DNA from: an uncultured Erythrobacter sp.
Lineage (GTDB): Bacteria; Pseudomonadota; Alphaproteobacteria; Sphingomonadales; Sphingomonadaceae
Direction of reading: 5' to 3'
Length of the DNA stretch: 64,000 bases
NCBI RefSeq assembly: GCF_947502395.1
Contig: NZ_CANMZM010000002.1
Span: forward strand, 186,001 to 250,000
A program made the position numbers and the translations under genes. The notes below the pieces were generated by a model. That model worked only from the letters and a program-made list of their open reading frames with translations, ran no database searches and was not told the DNA's origin. Below are positions 19,208 to 29,545 of this stretch, one piece after another (position 1 is the first letter of the stretch; every line of letters begins with the position of its first letter).

Positions 19208-22200
19208 ATGAAACCTCTCAGAATTTCGGTGCAAGCGCTTTTGCTTGCGGCCACAAGTGCTGTGCCATTCGCAGCATTCGCCCAGGATGTGACTAGCAAT
19301 GGGGCAAATCAGGAACAACCTGAAGAAAACCAAATTGTGGTTACAGGCTCGCGCATCGCCACTGACTCTACAACCTCGTTGCCGAGCCCAGTTCAGGTTA
19401 TTTCAGTTGAGCAACTCCGAAACGCAGGTGAGATTGATATCTCTCAGACGCTGCGTGAAATTCCGGCGTTGCAGGGGTCTGATCCAGCAACACTGTCAGA
19501 TGCCCAAGGCCTTGCCTTGACGGGCGCAAGTACACTTAATCTGCGGCAATTGGGCACAAACAGAACGCTCGTTCTGCAAGACGGTCGTCGTCATGTCCCA
19601 GGGATCGAAGGCACGGCCACTGTTGATGTCGGCTCAATCCCGACAGCTCTGATCTCGGATGTCGAGGTGCTCACGGGTGGTGCATCGGGTGTCTACGGTG
19701 CGGATGCTGTGTCAGGCGTGGTAAACTACAAGTTGCGCACTGGCCGCGATTTTGATGGGATCGAGTATCGCGTCCAAGGCGGTGTTAGCGATGAAGGCGA
19801 CGCGGAAGAGGTCTTTGCCTCCGTCGCAGGCGGCGGCACATTCAGCGACGGACGCGGTAGCGCAGTTCTCGCTTTTGAGTATTCGCACTCGACCTCGATC
19901 CTAAACGGCGATCGCCCTAACTTTGCCGGCCCAGGCTTTTCTTCATTCAATCCCAGCAGCCCGTTCTTGAACGGCATTTTGGGCCTTGATCCAAACGCTG
20001 AGAACGCTTTTGTACCGGATCGCAGGCTGCCTGTTTCAAGCGAAGGCTCTACGATCGCGCTTGACCCAACGCCGTTTGCTTTCCCATTTGGGCAGCTTCT
20101 GTCCTTCGTAACCGACTTTAATCCTGCCTCGGATACGGTTCCGAATATCCCAGGCACCACCATCCCGGTTCTTCAGATCATTGATGCGAGCGGAAACCTT
20201 CGCGCGTTCAATCCGGGCTTCTCAACTGGTGCGTTTAACGCCAGCGGAGGCGACGGGATCTTCATTGGTGAGACGGCACCAGGCCTCACGCTTATCCCTG
20301 AGTTGACTCGCTTTAACGCAGCGGGCGGCGTGGATTACCAGATCACCGACAATCTCACGTTCTTTGCAGATGCGAAGTTCTCATATGTTGAAACAAGCAA
20401 TATCGCGGGTATTCCGTTCTCCGACGATATTCCTATTGCACTCGACAACCCATTTCTCCCTCAAGCGCTGGTGGATCAGATCGCCGTAGTGGACGCGCTC
20501 GGTCCAGATACGCCAAGTATCTTTGTGGCAAGAGACAATGTCGGCTCGGAAATCAACGCTGGGACTGATATTGAACGCACAACCATCCGCGCATCGGGTG
20601 GCCTCCGCTGGGAGTCGCCTGACAACAACATCGCGTTTGAGGCCTCATACACATATGGCCGCACCGATGTGGACGACACAGCGCGCAGTGCACGTTTGAA
20701 TGATCGCTATTTTGCTGCGATTGATGCCTTCGCGCTTACGGCGGCTGAACTTGATGGGACCAACTCGATTGCCGCATTTGGTGCGGGTGGCCCCGGAACG
20801 CTCAACGCCATTCGCAATGGTGAAGACCTCGTAATCGATGCAGGCACTGCCCAGGTCGGTGATATTGTTTGCCGTTCCGAAGTCACGGGCATTCCTTCCC
20901 CTGCAGCTCAGTTCGTTGGCGGTCCGCCCCTCTTCCCAGCAGGGAGCACCATCAATGGAGTTGATGTCAGCGGGCTGACCCGGGCCGTCACCTACCAAAT
21001 TCTTGATGGCCGCTGCGCGCCAATCAACATTCTGGGACCCAATTCGATTGGAGGAGCAGGCGCGGCCTTTGCGTTCTCTGATCTGCTGGACGTGACGACC
21101 ATTGAGCAGCAACAGTTCCTTGCCGTTCTTTCTGGTGACACTGGGCATTTCTTTGAGTTGCCAGGCGGACCGGTCGGCTTTGCCGCCGGTTTTGAGTATC
21201 GTCGCGACGATTCTCAGTTCACGCCGGATTCATTCTTCCAGATCGAAGGCGACGTCGTAACCAACAATTCCGTAATCATCAGTCCTTCGCCCACCGATGG
21301 ACAAGGCATTACTGTCTATGAGGGCTTTGGTGAACTCAGGCTACCACTTCTGGCCGATATGCCATATGTCGAATTGCTCGAATTCTCGGCAACGGGCCGA
21401 TACTCGGATTACAACACGATTGGCAGCACTGAGACCTATTCATTCGGCGCGATCTACAGCCCAGTTGAATGGCTGACGTTCCGCGGAACGTTTTCAAGAG
21501 CAATCCGTGCGCCAAACATTGGTGAGCTTTTTGGTCCGCAACAGGCCGCATTCATTGGAGTGGACGCCGATCCGTGCGATGATGGTAACATCAACAATGG
21601 TAGTGCGAACCGCCCAACTAACTGCGCTGAGTTCGTAGCAGCAGGATTTGACTCCTCGGACTTCCTGACTGCGTTTGTTACCGGCACGACAGGAGGCAAC
21701 CCGAACCTGATCGAAGAAACCTCAGACAGCTTCACAGTTGGCGGTATCTTCCAACCTCAGGGAGTATTTGGGGGTGCACTCGATGGTCTCGTTGTGATTG
21801 CCGACTATTACGACATCGAAATTGACGATGCCGTTGGAAGCCTAACCGGCGCTGAAATCGCCGAGGCATGTGTCGATCTGCCTTCTACGGACAACCAGTT
21901 CTGTGGCGCAATTCAACGCGATCCGAACAATGGTGGGGCCATCTCCGGCTTCACCTCCGGCAACATCAATCTTGCCTTCTTAAGAGCACGCGGCATCGAC
22001 TTCGAAGTCCGCTATGAGTTCGATGCTCCGTTCGGAAACGGTGATTGGGGCGTGTTCCAATTAAACGCAGCTGGGTCGCATTTCATTGAGCGCTTCACCG
22101 AGAGTGATCCGGTGATCGGTGAGACGATCGCGGCTGAAACCGATCCGGTTCAGCAAGAATTGTTGATCAAGGATCAGGCAACGGTTAGCGATCTTCTTGG

Positions 22201-22570
22201 TGTCATTGGCAACCCGGATTGGATCGTCAATTTCGGTCTCAATTGGCAGCACGACAACTGGTCGGTTGGTTGGCGGACTCGCTTCGAAGACAATGCGTTG
22301 CAGCGTTCGAACGCTGACAGCACCGACGTTGAGATCGTGAATGGTGCGGTTGTCGTTTCGGAGAACACGGGCCTTCTCGATCCATCGCAGTTCCGTACTG
22401 GCGATGCGTTCGAGCATGATTTCAACTTCACCTATGATGTGCTGGACAACGTCCAGGTGTTTGGCGGCATCAACAATGTGTTCGATCGAGAGCCATTCCT
22501 TGGCAGCCTTGCACGTCCGGTAAGCCCACGTGGTCGCTTCTTCTTCCTTGGCGTCTCAGGCGACTTCTAA
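19208..22570 (+). CDS. TonB-dependent receptor
   Basis: Signal peptide, TonB box QIVVTGSRI, plug and beta-barrel motifs, terminal SPRGRFFFLGVSGDF. Confidence 0.95.
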   Translation: MKPLRISVQALLLAATSAVPFAAFAQDVTSNGANQEQPEENQIVVTGSRIATDSTTSLPSPVQVISVEQLRNAGEIDISQTLREIPALQGSDPATLSDAQGLALTGASTLNLRQLGTNRTLVLQDGRRHVPGIEGTATVDVGSIPTALISDVEVLTGGASGVYGADAVSGVVNYKLRTGRDFDGIEYRVQGGVSDEGDAEEVFASVAGGGTFSDGRGSAVLAFEYSHSTSILNGDRPNFAGPGFSSFNPSSPFLNGILGLDPNAENAFVPDRRLPVSSEGSTIALDPTPFAFPFGQLLSFVTDFNPASDTVPNIPGTTIPVLQIIDASGNLRAFNPGFSTGAFNASGGDGIFIGETAPGLTLIPELTRFNAAGGVDYQITDNLTFFADAKFSYVETSNIAGIPFSDDIPIALDNPFLPQALVDQIAVVDALGPDTPSIFVARDNVGSEINAGTDIERTTIRASGGLRWESPDNNIAFEASYTYGRTDVDDTARSARLNDRYFAAIDAFALTAAELDGTNSIAAFGAGGPGTLNAIRNGEDLVIDAGTAQVGDIVCRSEVTGIPSPAAQFVGGPPLFPAGSTINGVDVSGLTRAVTYQILDGRCAPINILGPNSIGGAGAAFAFSDLLDVTTIEQQQFLAVLSGDTGHFFELPGGPVGFAAGFEYRRDDSQFTPDSFFQIEGDVVTNNSVIISPSPTDGQGITVYEGFGELRLPLLADMPYVELLEFSATGRYSDYNTIGSTETYSFGAIYSPVEWLTFRGTFSRAIRAPNIGELFGPQQAAFIGVDADPCDDGNINNGSANRPTNCAEFVAAGFDSSDFLTAFVTGTTGGNPNLIEETSDSFTVGGIFQPQGVFGGALDGLVVIADYYDIEIDDAVGSLTGAEIAEACVDLPSTDNQFCGAIQRDPNNGGAISGFTSGNINLAFLRARGIDFEVRYEFDAPFGNGDWGVFQLNAAGSHFIERFTESDPVIGETIAAETDPVQQELLIKDQATVSDLLGVIGNPDWIVNFGLNWQHDNWSVGWRTRFEDNALQRSNADSTDVEIVNGAVVVSENTGLLDPSQFRTGDAFEHDFNFTYDVLDNVQVFGGINNVFDREPFLGSLARPVSPRGRFFFLGVSGDF

Positions 22571-22589
22571 GCTCAATATTGAACCAAAC

Positions 22590-22626
22590 AAAAGGGGCGC
22601 GAAGGTCTGACCTTCGCGCCCCTTTT
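22590..22626. terminator. Bidirectional Rho-independent terminator
   Basis: Perfect inverted repeat AAAAGGGGCGCGAAGGTC-T-GACCTTCGCGCCCCTTTT between convergent genes. Confidence 0.9.
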
Positions 22627-22653
22627 ATTCATCTTGTTGAGACTGCAAATCGC

Positions 22654-23226
22654 TTAGGCATTACCGTGCTCCTTGTGGGCAATCTCGTGCAGCCAATCGG
22701 CATGGCGCGGCGCGGTCTTGGTCTCGCTCCATTCGTCCAGCATCACAGGTGCGACGCGCTTGAGCTCGGCGTATTGCTCATCGGTGCCAATGTCTGCGGC
22801 GAGTTCGACGCGGTGACCGTTGGGATCGAAGAAGTAGATCGACTTGAAGATGCCGTGGTGGGTCGGGCCTAACACGTCGATGCCCTCGCCCTCGATATGG
22901 GCTTTGGCGGCGAGAAGTTCTTCCTCAGAGCCGACCTTGAAAGCGAAGTGTTGAACCCATTGAGGGGTGTTCTCATCACGGCCCATTTCGGGCTGGTTGG
23001 GAAGCTCGAAGAAGGCAAGGATATTGCCGTTCCCCGCGTCGAGGAACACATGCATATAGGGATCATACGCGCCGGTCGAAGGCACATGATCCTCCGCAAA
23101 GGCAGTGGTGTAGTCCATGCCAAGCACGCGACCGTACCACTCGACGGTCTCCTTAGCGTCTTTGCAGCGAAGCGCTGTGTGGTGGACACCTGCGAGTTTA
23201 ACGGGGTGGGTCCCAGAAACACTCAC
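22654..23226 (-). CDS. VOC family (glyoxalase/dioxygenase superfamily) protein
   Basis: [26 protein letters not shown] and [17 protein letters not shown]. Confidence 0.88.
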   Translation of the reverse strand: MSVSGTHPVKLAGVHHTALRCKDAKETVEWYGRVLGMDYTTAFAEDHVPSTGAYDPYMHVFLDAGNGNILAFFELPNQPEMGRDENTPQWVQHFAFKVGSEEELLAAKAHIEGEGIDVLGPTHHGIFKSIYFFDPNGHRVELAADIGTDEQYAELKRVAPVMLDEWSETKTAPRHADWLHEIAHKEHGNA

Positions 23227-24344
23227 TGCGCCGGCTCCTCTTCGACGTTGAGCACACCGCGCGCAACTTGGTCACGCTCGATGCTCTCAAACAGCGCTTT
23301 GAAGTTGCCTTCACCAAAGCCGTCTTTGTAGTCGCCTACGCGCTGGATAAACTCGAAGAACACAGGGCCAATGCGCGGTTCTGCGAAGATTTGGAGAAGG
23401 AGACGTGGTGCGCCGCCTTCAGTGGCGCCATCAAGCAGGATGCCGCGAGACTTGAGCGCTGCTTCATCACGGCCGTGGCCGGGAAGACGCTCTGACAGCA
23501 TCTCGTAATATGTCTCTGGCGGCGCGGTCATGAACGGCACGTCGAGCTTCTTGAGGCGGTCCCATGCGGCAACGATATCGTCGCAGATGAGCGCGATGTG
23601 CTGAATGCCCTCGCCATTGTATTCGCGCAGGTACTCTTCGATCTGACCCTTGCCGTTCTCGCCCTCCTCATTGAGCGGGATGCGGATCTTGCCGTCGGGC
23701 GCGGTCAGCGCTTTTGAGGTGAGGCCGGTGTACTCGCCCTTAATGTCGAAGTAGCGGATTTCCTGGAAGTTGAAGAGCTTCTCATAGAAGTCGGCCCAAT
23801 AGGCCATGCGCCCGCCATAGACGTTGTGGGTGAGGTGATCGATCAGCTGGAAGCCGCAACCTTCTGGGTGCTTGTCGACGCCGGGGAGGTACTCGAAGTC
23901 GATGTCATAGATAGACAGCCCCTCGCCTGCTTCGTCCGCATAACGATCAACGAAGTAAAGGATCGAGCCGCCAATGCCGCGGATCGCCGGAATGCTGAGC
24001 TCCATCGGGCCGGGAGCATTGGCGACAGGCTCTGCGCCTTGTTCGAGGACGTGAGAATAAGCCTTGGCCGCATCGCGGACGCGGAACGCCATGCCGCAGG
24101 CGCCTGGACCATGCTCGCGCGCAAAGTACCATGCAGCGGATTTGGGCTCATAATTCACCACAAGGTTGATCCCGCCCTGACGCCACAAAGCCACGTCTTT
24201 CGAGCGGTGATTGGCGATGTGAGTGAAGCCCATGCTCTCAAAAACCGGCTCCAGCATACCTTTTTCAGAGGCGGAGAATTCGACGAATTCAAAGCCGTCG
24301 AGGCCAGCGGGGTTTTCGAACAAATCACCTGGGTGGAGGGTCAT
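23223..24344 (-). CDS. hppD: 4-hydroxyphenylpyruvate dioxygenase
   Basis: [99 protein letters not shown]. Confidence 0.95.
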   Translation of the reverse strand: MTLHPGDLFENPAGLDGFEFVEFSASEKGMLEPVFESMGFTHIANHRSKDVALWRQGGINLVVNYEPKSAAWYFAREHGPGACGMAFRVRDAAKAYSHVLEQGAEPVANAPGPMELSIPAIRGIGGSILYFVDRYADEAGEGLSIYDIDFEYLPGVDKHPEGCGFQLIDHLTHNVYGGRMAYWADFYEKLFNFQEIRYFDIKGEYTGLTSKALTAPDGKIRIPLNEEGENGKGQIEEYLREYNGEGIQHIALICDDIVAAWDRLKKLDVPFMTAPPETYYEMLSERLPGHGRDEAALKSRGILLDGATEGGAPRLLLQIFAEPRIGPVFFEFIQRVGDYKDGFGEGNFKALFESIERDQVARGVLNVEEEPAQ

Positions 24345-24492
24345 GAGTTTGTACCTTTGATTGAGAATATAGAGCCGAGGGACCGTGCCCTCAATTTAGT
24401 TTCTTTTGAAACTATCTAACTGGAGAGGGCTCATTTGTCAATTGAACCAAGCAGGCTTTGCGTGCAGGATTGCCGCAAGAGGTGAGAGAGAG

Positions 24493-25026
24493 ATGATCAA
24501 GACCAAAGGAATCAATCACATCGCGCTGGTGTGCCGCGATATGGAGGAGACGGTGAAATTCTACACCGAGGTCCTTCAAATGCCGCTGTTCAAGACGGTC
24601 GAGCTTCCGGACGGCGGTCAACACTTCTTTTTCGATTGCGGCGGCGGCAATGCGGTGGCGTTCTTCTGGTGGGTCGATGGACCGCCTGCGGCTCCCGGTA
24701 TCGCCTCGGTCAAATCTTTCCCTTACGATGCAAAGACGGCGGTGGGCTCGATGAACCATTTGGCGTTCGACATGGAAGAGAGCGAGCTTGAAGCCGCACT
24801 CGACCGGCTTGAGGAAGCAGGCGTTGAGCACACCCATGCGGTGATCAATCACGATGACAGCAAGATGGGCATGACGCAGCAAATGCATGAGGGTGTCTTT
24901 GTGCGCAGCGTTTATTTCACCGATCCCAATGGCATCATGTTGGAATTTGCGGCGACCACCAAAACCTTCGGCCCCGAAGACATCGCGCACAAGCCGGCCA
25001 CTGCCGCCGACCGAGTGGAGGCGTAG
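24493..25026 (+). CDS. VOC family protein
   Basis: MIKTKGINHIALVCRDMEETVKFYTEVLQMPLFKTVELPDGGQHFFFDCGGGNAVAFF; ATG at 24493. Confidence 0.88.
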   Translation: MIKTKGINHIALVCRDMEETVKFYTEVLQMPLFKTVELPDGGQHFFFDCGGGNAVAFFWWVDGPPAAPGIASVKSFPYDAKTAVGSMNHLAFDMEESELEAALDRLEEAGVEHTHAVINHDDSKMGMTQQMHEGVFVRSVYFTDPNGIMLEFAATTKTFGPEDIAHKPATAADRVEA

Positions 25027-25029
25027 AAC

Positions 25030-25674
25030 ATGCCTAGACTGCGCGAAGTCCCCAAGGCTGAAGCCGACGGTAGCATTCTCCCGCTTTATCAGCTCCTATT
25101 CGGAGATCGCGACCCGGTCGCTGAGCCCGGCACCGCCACAGGCACCCCCGGCGATTGGTGGACAGTTTTCGCCAATTCACCTGAGACCTTGGCGCACGCG
25201 GCCCAAGGGTTTGCCTATTACCGCTCACCAAAGCGCAAACTCGACCCAACCTTGCGCGAGCTCGGGCAAACATGGGCTGGTTGGGCCACAGGCAGCCGGT
25301 TTGTCTTCTCGCAGCACTGCAAGTCCCTTCGCGGCCTTGCCTATCCCGAAGAGAAGATCGAGGCCCTCCCCACTTGGCAAACGGCCACATGCTACACCGC
25401 GAAAGAGCGCCTTGTGCTCGCCTATGCCGACCGCCTTGTTGTGCACCAAGGGCGCGTGCCCGATGCGCTTTTCGATGCGCTGAAGGCCGAGTTTTCCGAT
25501 GAGGAGATCATGGAGCTCACCTACACAACGTGCATGTATCTTATGCATGCAGTGATGAGCCGCGCGCTTCGCACAGAGTTCGATGATCGCGATGACCCCA
25601 TCACCGAAGTGCCAGCGCCCGAAGGCTTTGATGCGCTCGATTTCCTAGGCGGGAACCGGGACAAGAAGGACTAG
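25030..25674 (+). CDS. Carboxymuconolactone decarboxylase family protein
   Basis: ELGQTWAGWATGSRFVFSQHCKSLRGLAYPEEKIEAL; CMD-like helical domain. Confidence 0.8.
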   Translation: MPRLREVPKAEADGSILPLYQLLFGDRDPVAEPGTATGTPGDWWTVFANSPETLAHAAQGFAYYRSPKRKLDPTLRELGQTWAGWATGSRFVFSQHCKSLRGLAYPEEKIEALPTWQTATCYTAKERLVLAYADRLVVHQGRVPDALFDALKAEFSDEEIMELTYTTCMYLMHAVMSRALRTEFDDRDDPITEVPAPEGFDALDFLGGNRDKKD

Positions 25675-26070
25675 GCGCTAAGTCCCCTATCTCTGCCCAC
25701 CGAGAAGGGAGGGGGATAGAATTTGCCACCAATCGACCAGCGTCTAATCACGGCCGAGCAGTTCGTAGTTTTGGTCGTTTATTGGCCCGATTGTCGCCTG
25801 TGCGGCCAACCGATCGAAGCCCAAAAGCCTTCATTCCGCTTGCGACCCACCTTCGGACACTAGGCGTCACGCAACCATGACGCATGATTATCGATGCGGT
25901 TATGATGTCGGCGGAGTTGTTCCTCACCTCCTATTCGAGGTATCCAAAGGAACGAACCAGCGTGACTAGAAAGACATTCACCAGAGGCTTGTGTCAATCG
26001 GATCTGCGAAGACCAAGCTTCATTCTCAAAAACCGAAGTTTTCGAAAGAGTGCAAATTAATTCCTTTTAA

Positions 26071-26088
26071 CTATTGATATATACATAG
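26071..26088. promoter_or_regulatory. TetR-locus operator-like motif, site 1 CTATTGATATATACATAG
   Basis: 17/18 identical to site 4; 115 bp upstream of the alcohol dehydrogenase start. Confidence 0.7.
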
Positions 26089-26202
26089 GTGATATCTAGA
26101 TGCTCCGGCGAGACAGCAATTGCTGTCCATTTTAAGATTCGGACGCTCTCAGATTTGGCCTGCAATTCAGGCAAGGGGTCCAAACTGAAGGATTAGAAAG
26201 CG

Positions 26203-27288
26203 ATGTTAGGCACTTATTATCACGATCGCGGCCAAGTCAGAGTTGGCAACATCCCCGAGCCGCAACTGATTCAAGACAATGACGCAATCGTTCGCGTCAC
26301 TCTCGCCGGAATTTGCGGCGCTGACCTGGATTTCGTGAACAACGGCCCAGAAGCGGGCGTTATGCAGGGCATGCGCCTTGGTCACGAATTCGTCGGCGTT
26401 GTCGAAGCGGTCGGCAAGGACGTCACCAATGTGAAGGTCGGTGACCGCGTGGTCGCATCGGCCATGTTCGTTGATGGCGAGTGCCACTTCTGCAAGCGCG
26501 ACTTTAACTCATCCTGCGAACATGGCGGCCTCTTCGGTTCACCAATGTTTGTCGAGCATGGCGGCAACGACATTCAAGGCGGCCAGTCTGAATATGTCCG
26601 CGTCCCTTACGCCAACTCCACTTTGTTCACCCTGCCAGAGGGCCTGGCAACCGGCGCAGAAGATGCCCGCGCACTACCGCTCGCAGACAATTTCGCGACT
26701 GGATATCACGGTGCATTGAACGCCAATATCCAGGAAGGCGGCACAGTTGTCGTGATTGGCGACGGCGCGGTTGGTCAGAGCGCGGTTCTGGCCAGCAGCA
26801 AGCTGTTCAATCCAGAACAAGTCATCCACGTTGGCCGTCACGATGGCCGTCTGGGTTTCAGCCGCAACAAGGCCGGCGCGACCCACACCGTCAACGGCAA
26901 GACCGGCGATCCAGTTGAATTCGTCAAGGAATTGACCGGCGGATATGGCGCGCTCTCGATCATTGATACGGTCGGCAATCAAGCCTCGCTCCAGCAAACA
27001 CTCGATATGGCGCAAGCCGGCGGCAAGATCAGTGTTTTGGGCTTTGGCCACTTGTTTGCACCGGTTGATCAGCCTTACTCAGCCTCGCTGTTTCGCAATC
27101 TCACCATTCACACTGGCGTTGTGAATGTGCCCGCGTACATGCGTACTCTGCTGCCTCTGGTTGAGGCTGGGAAGATTGATCCAAGCATTATCTTCACTGA
27201 CATTCTGCCGCTCGCAGATGCAGCCGAAGGTTACGACCGAATGCTGATGCGCACTGATGGAACGATCAAGGTTGCCTTGAAGAACTAG
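26203..27288 (+). CDS. Zinc-dependent alcohol dehydrogenase (MDR family)
   Basis: LAGICGADLDFV, MRLGHEFVGVVEAVG, ECHFCKRDFNSSCEHG, Rossmann VVVIGDGAVGQSA. Confidence 0.92.
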   Translation: MLGTYYHDRGQVRVGNIPEPQLIQDNDAIVRVTLAGICGADLDFVNNGPEAGVMQGMRLGHEFVGVVEAVGKDVTNVKVGDRVVASAMFVDGECHFCKRDFNSSCEHGGLFGSPMFVEHGGNDIQGGQSEYVRVPYANSTLFTLPEGLATGAEDARALPLADNFATGYHGALNANIQEGGTVVVIGDGAVGQSAVLASSKLFNPEQVIHVGRHDGRLGFSRNKAGATHTVNGKTGDPVEFVKELTGGYGALSIIDTVGNQASLQQTLDMAQAGGKISVLGFGHLFAPVDQPYSASLFRNLTIHTGVVNVPAYMRTLLPLVEAGKIDPSIIFTDILPLADAAEGYDRMLMRTDGTIKVALKN

Positions 27289-27373
27289 GCCACCGCTGTC
27301 GATCCGGCATTGTGGAATTGGGGCGGCTTAGCGGCCACCTTAGCTGCCGCCGCTTGAGGTCGCCCTGAAATAC

Positions 27374-27391
27374 CTATTTATATATAGATAC
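27374..27391. promoter_or_regulatory. TetR-locus operator-like motif, site 2 CTATTTATATATAGATAC
   Basis: 16/18 identical to site 4; 84 bp upstream of the OYE gene. Confidence 0.7.
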
Positions 27392-27474
27392 TTTGCAATC
27401 CTACGACCACCTCAAGCTTCCCCCTCCTCCCGAAGAAGACTTCCCCAAAACCTAGCAAAGAAAGCACCCCTCTT

Positions 27475-28581
27475 ATGACCACTCTTTTCGAACACGGAAC
27501 CCTTGGAGACATTCATGTCAAGAACCGCATCTTCATGGCCCCTCTGACCCGCAACCGCGCGCACGGCGATGGCACGCCGCATGAAATGGCGATCAAGTAT
27601 TATACGCAGCGCGCGGGCGCTGGATTGATCATCACCGAAGGCGCGCAAATCAGCTCAATGGGCCAAGGCTATATCAACACGCCGGGCATCTATAACGAAA
27701 AGCAACGCGATGCTTGGACCAAGATCACGCGTTCGGTTCAAGCAAATGGCGGCAAGATGGTTGTGCAGCTTTGGCATGTTGGCCGGATCAGCCACACCTC
27801 GCTGCTACCCGGCGGCGCGCAGCCGGTTGCACCATCAGCAATTCAGGCGACGGCTGATACCTTCACCGAAAACGGCGTTGAAAATGCATCGCTGCCAAAG
27901 GCTCTGGATATCCAAGGGATCAAAGAGGTGATTGCCGACTATGTTCATGCAGCACGCACTGCGATCGACGCAGGCTTTGACGGTGTCGAAGTGCACGCCG
28001 CCAATGGTTATCTGCTGAACCAGTTTATCTCTGCCCACACCAATCAACGCGAAGACGAATATGGCGGCAGCCCCGAAAATCGCGCCCGCCTGTTCCTCGA
28101 GGTGGTCGATGCTGTGTCGGCAGAGATCGGCGCTGGCCGCGTAGGTGCGCGCGTCTCGCCAACCGGCAAGTTCAACGACTTTGCCGATCCGGATGCGGCA
28201 GAGAACTATGGTTACATCTATGATGAGCTAGAGCGCCGCAATCTCGCTTACCTGCACGTGGTCGAAAGCTTTCCAGGCCATCCTGTTTCGAAAAGCGAAG
28301 AGAAACTGCTGAGCAACCTACGCGGTAATTTCAGCGGCAATTATATCGCCAATGGCAATTACGACAGCGCGGCCGCTTCGCAAGCGATTGCGGACGGCGC
28401 CTTCGCTGTCTCTTTCGGCCGGCCGTACATTGCCAACCCTGACCTCACTGACAGGCTTAGAGACAATTCGAAACTAAACGAGGTCGATGAGGCAACGCTC
28501 TATGGCGGTGATGAAAAGGGGTATTCCGATTATCCAACGCAGGATGAAACATATCTGCGCGCTCTTGCAGAGGTCCTCTAG
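27475..28581 (+). CDS. nemA: Alkene reductase, old yellow enzyme family (NemA-like)
   Basis: RIFMAPLTRNRAHGDGTPHEMAIKYYTQRAGAGLIITEGAQIS, QLWHVGRISH, FDGVEVHAANGYLLNQF. Confidence 0.93.
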   Translation: MTTLFEHGTLGDIHVKNRIFMAPLTRNRAHGDGTPHEMAIKYYTQRAGAGLIITEGAQISSMGQGYINTPGIYNEKQRDAWTKITRSVQANGGKMVVQLWHVGRISHTSLLPGGAQPVAPSAIQATADTFTENGVENASLPKALDIQGIKEVIADYVHAARTAIDAGFDGVEVHAANGYLLNQFISAHTNQREDEYGGSPENRARLFLEVVDAVSAEIGAGRVGARVSPTGKFNDFADPDAAENYGYIYDELERRNLAYLHVVESFPGHPVSKSEEKLLSNLRGNFSGNYIANGNYDSAAASQAIADGAFAVSFGRPYIANPDLTDRLRDNSKLNEVDEATLYGGDEKGYSDYPTQDETYLRALAEVL

Positions 28582-28700
28582 CGCAGCAACGCCGGAGAAC
28601 CCCCATCTGGTTCAGGGTAAGGCGGGTGAGCGGACGGCTTTTGAGAAAAGAACCCGTTCACCCAGCCGAGCCACTTTGCCGAACAATTAGGAAAATTCAC

Positions 28701-28871
28701 ATGTCAAATCACCGCGAAGTTCTGGTTTCCACATTCCTTGGGTTTGCAATCACAATGACGCTGTTCGCCCCGCCAATTATCATCGCAAAGATCGAGAAGG
28801 CGGAACGGATCGAAGCATACGATCGCTCCCAGTCTGCCCCAGCCAATGCGACGCCAACACTGACTGGCTGA
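28701..28871 (+). CDS. 56-aa predicted single-TM peptide, unknown function
   Basis: MSNHREVLVSTFLGFAITMTLFAPPIIIAKIEKAERIEAYDRSQSAPANATPTLTG; AGGA 8 nt before the ATG. Confidence 0.55.
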   Translation: MSNHREVLVSTFLGFAITMTLFAPPIIIAKIEKAERIEAYDRSQSAPANATPTLTG

Positions 28872-28959
28872 TGCTGGCGAGTCATCAAAGCCTGTTTCTT
28901 GACCTGAAAACTAAGGCTCTATTCCCATTCGATGGCTTGACTTTTGATGTCGCAATCTT

Positions 28960-28979
28960 ATCTATATGCATATAGATTT
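28960..28979. promoter_or_regulatory. TetR-locus operator-like motif, site 3, with perfect palindrome ATCTATATGCATATAGAT
   Basis: Perfect 18-bp palindrome at 28960-28977; 28962-28979 (CTATATGCATATAGATTT) aligns with the other sites through CTAT-N4-ATATAGAT. Just upstream of the TetR start. Confidence 0.75.
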
Positions 28980-28990
28980 ATGTGGATGTT

Positions 28991-29524
28991 ATGACCGATA
29001 CAAAGACAAAAATTCTTGATCTTGCTGAATCCTTGACCCAGACGCGCGGGTTCAACGGCTTCAGCTATATCGATTTGGCAAATGAGATTGGCATCAAAAC
29101 GGCCAGCATCCATTACCATTTCAAGCTGAAGGACGATCTCGCTGCGGCCTTGGTTGAGCGCCTTCGCGAGCAGCACGCCTTGGGTTTTGCTGCGATGGAG
29201 GCCGCGAATGAGACGCCGGAAGGGCGCCTTCAGGCTGCTATCGATTACTTCAAAGGCTATCTCGCCAAAGAAGAGTTTTGCATGTGCGGCATGATGGCGG
29301 CTGAGTTGCAATCGGTCAGCCCGCGCGTTGCCAGCCTGGTCAAGGCCTATTTCCGCGATTTCGAGGCTTGGCTGTACAAACAGTTTGAACTCGCAGGTCG
29401 AGAAAATGCTGACGAGCTCGCTATCGGCTTTCTCAGCACACTGGAAGGATCGCTCCTCATCGCCCGCCTTACCGGTGATGCCGACGTAATTTCGAAGGCC
29501 CTCAAAGGGTATCTCAAAGAATAA
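28991..29524 (+). CDS. TetR/AcrR-family transcriptional regulator
   Basis: N-terminal HTH ...TRGFNGFSYIDLANEIGIKTASIHYHFKLKDDLAAALVERL; C-terminal domain with FCMCGMMAAELQ. ATG 28991 or GTG 28982. Confidence 0.92.
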   Translation: MTDTKTKILDLAESLTQTRGFNGFSYIDLANEIGIKTASIHYHFKLKDDLAAALVERLREQHALGFAAMEAANETPEGRLQAAIDYFKGYLAKEEFCMCGMMAAELQSVSPRVASLVKAYFRDFEAWLYKQFELAGRENADELAIGFLSTLEGSLLIARLTGDADVISKALKGYLKE

Positions 29525-29545
29525 GAGCCTTTTTCTTCGTCTTGC

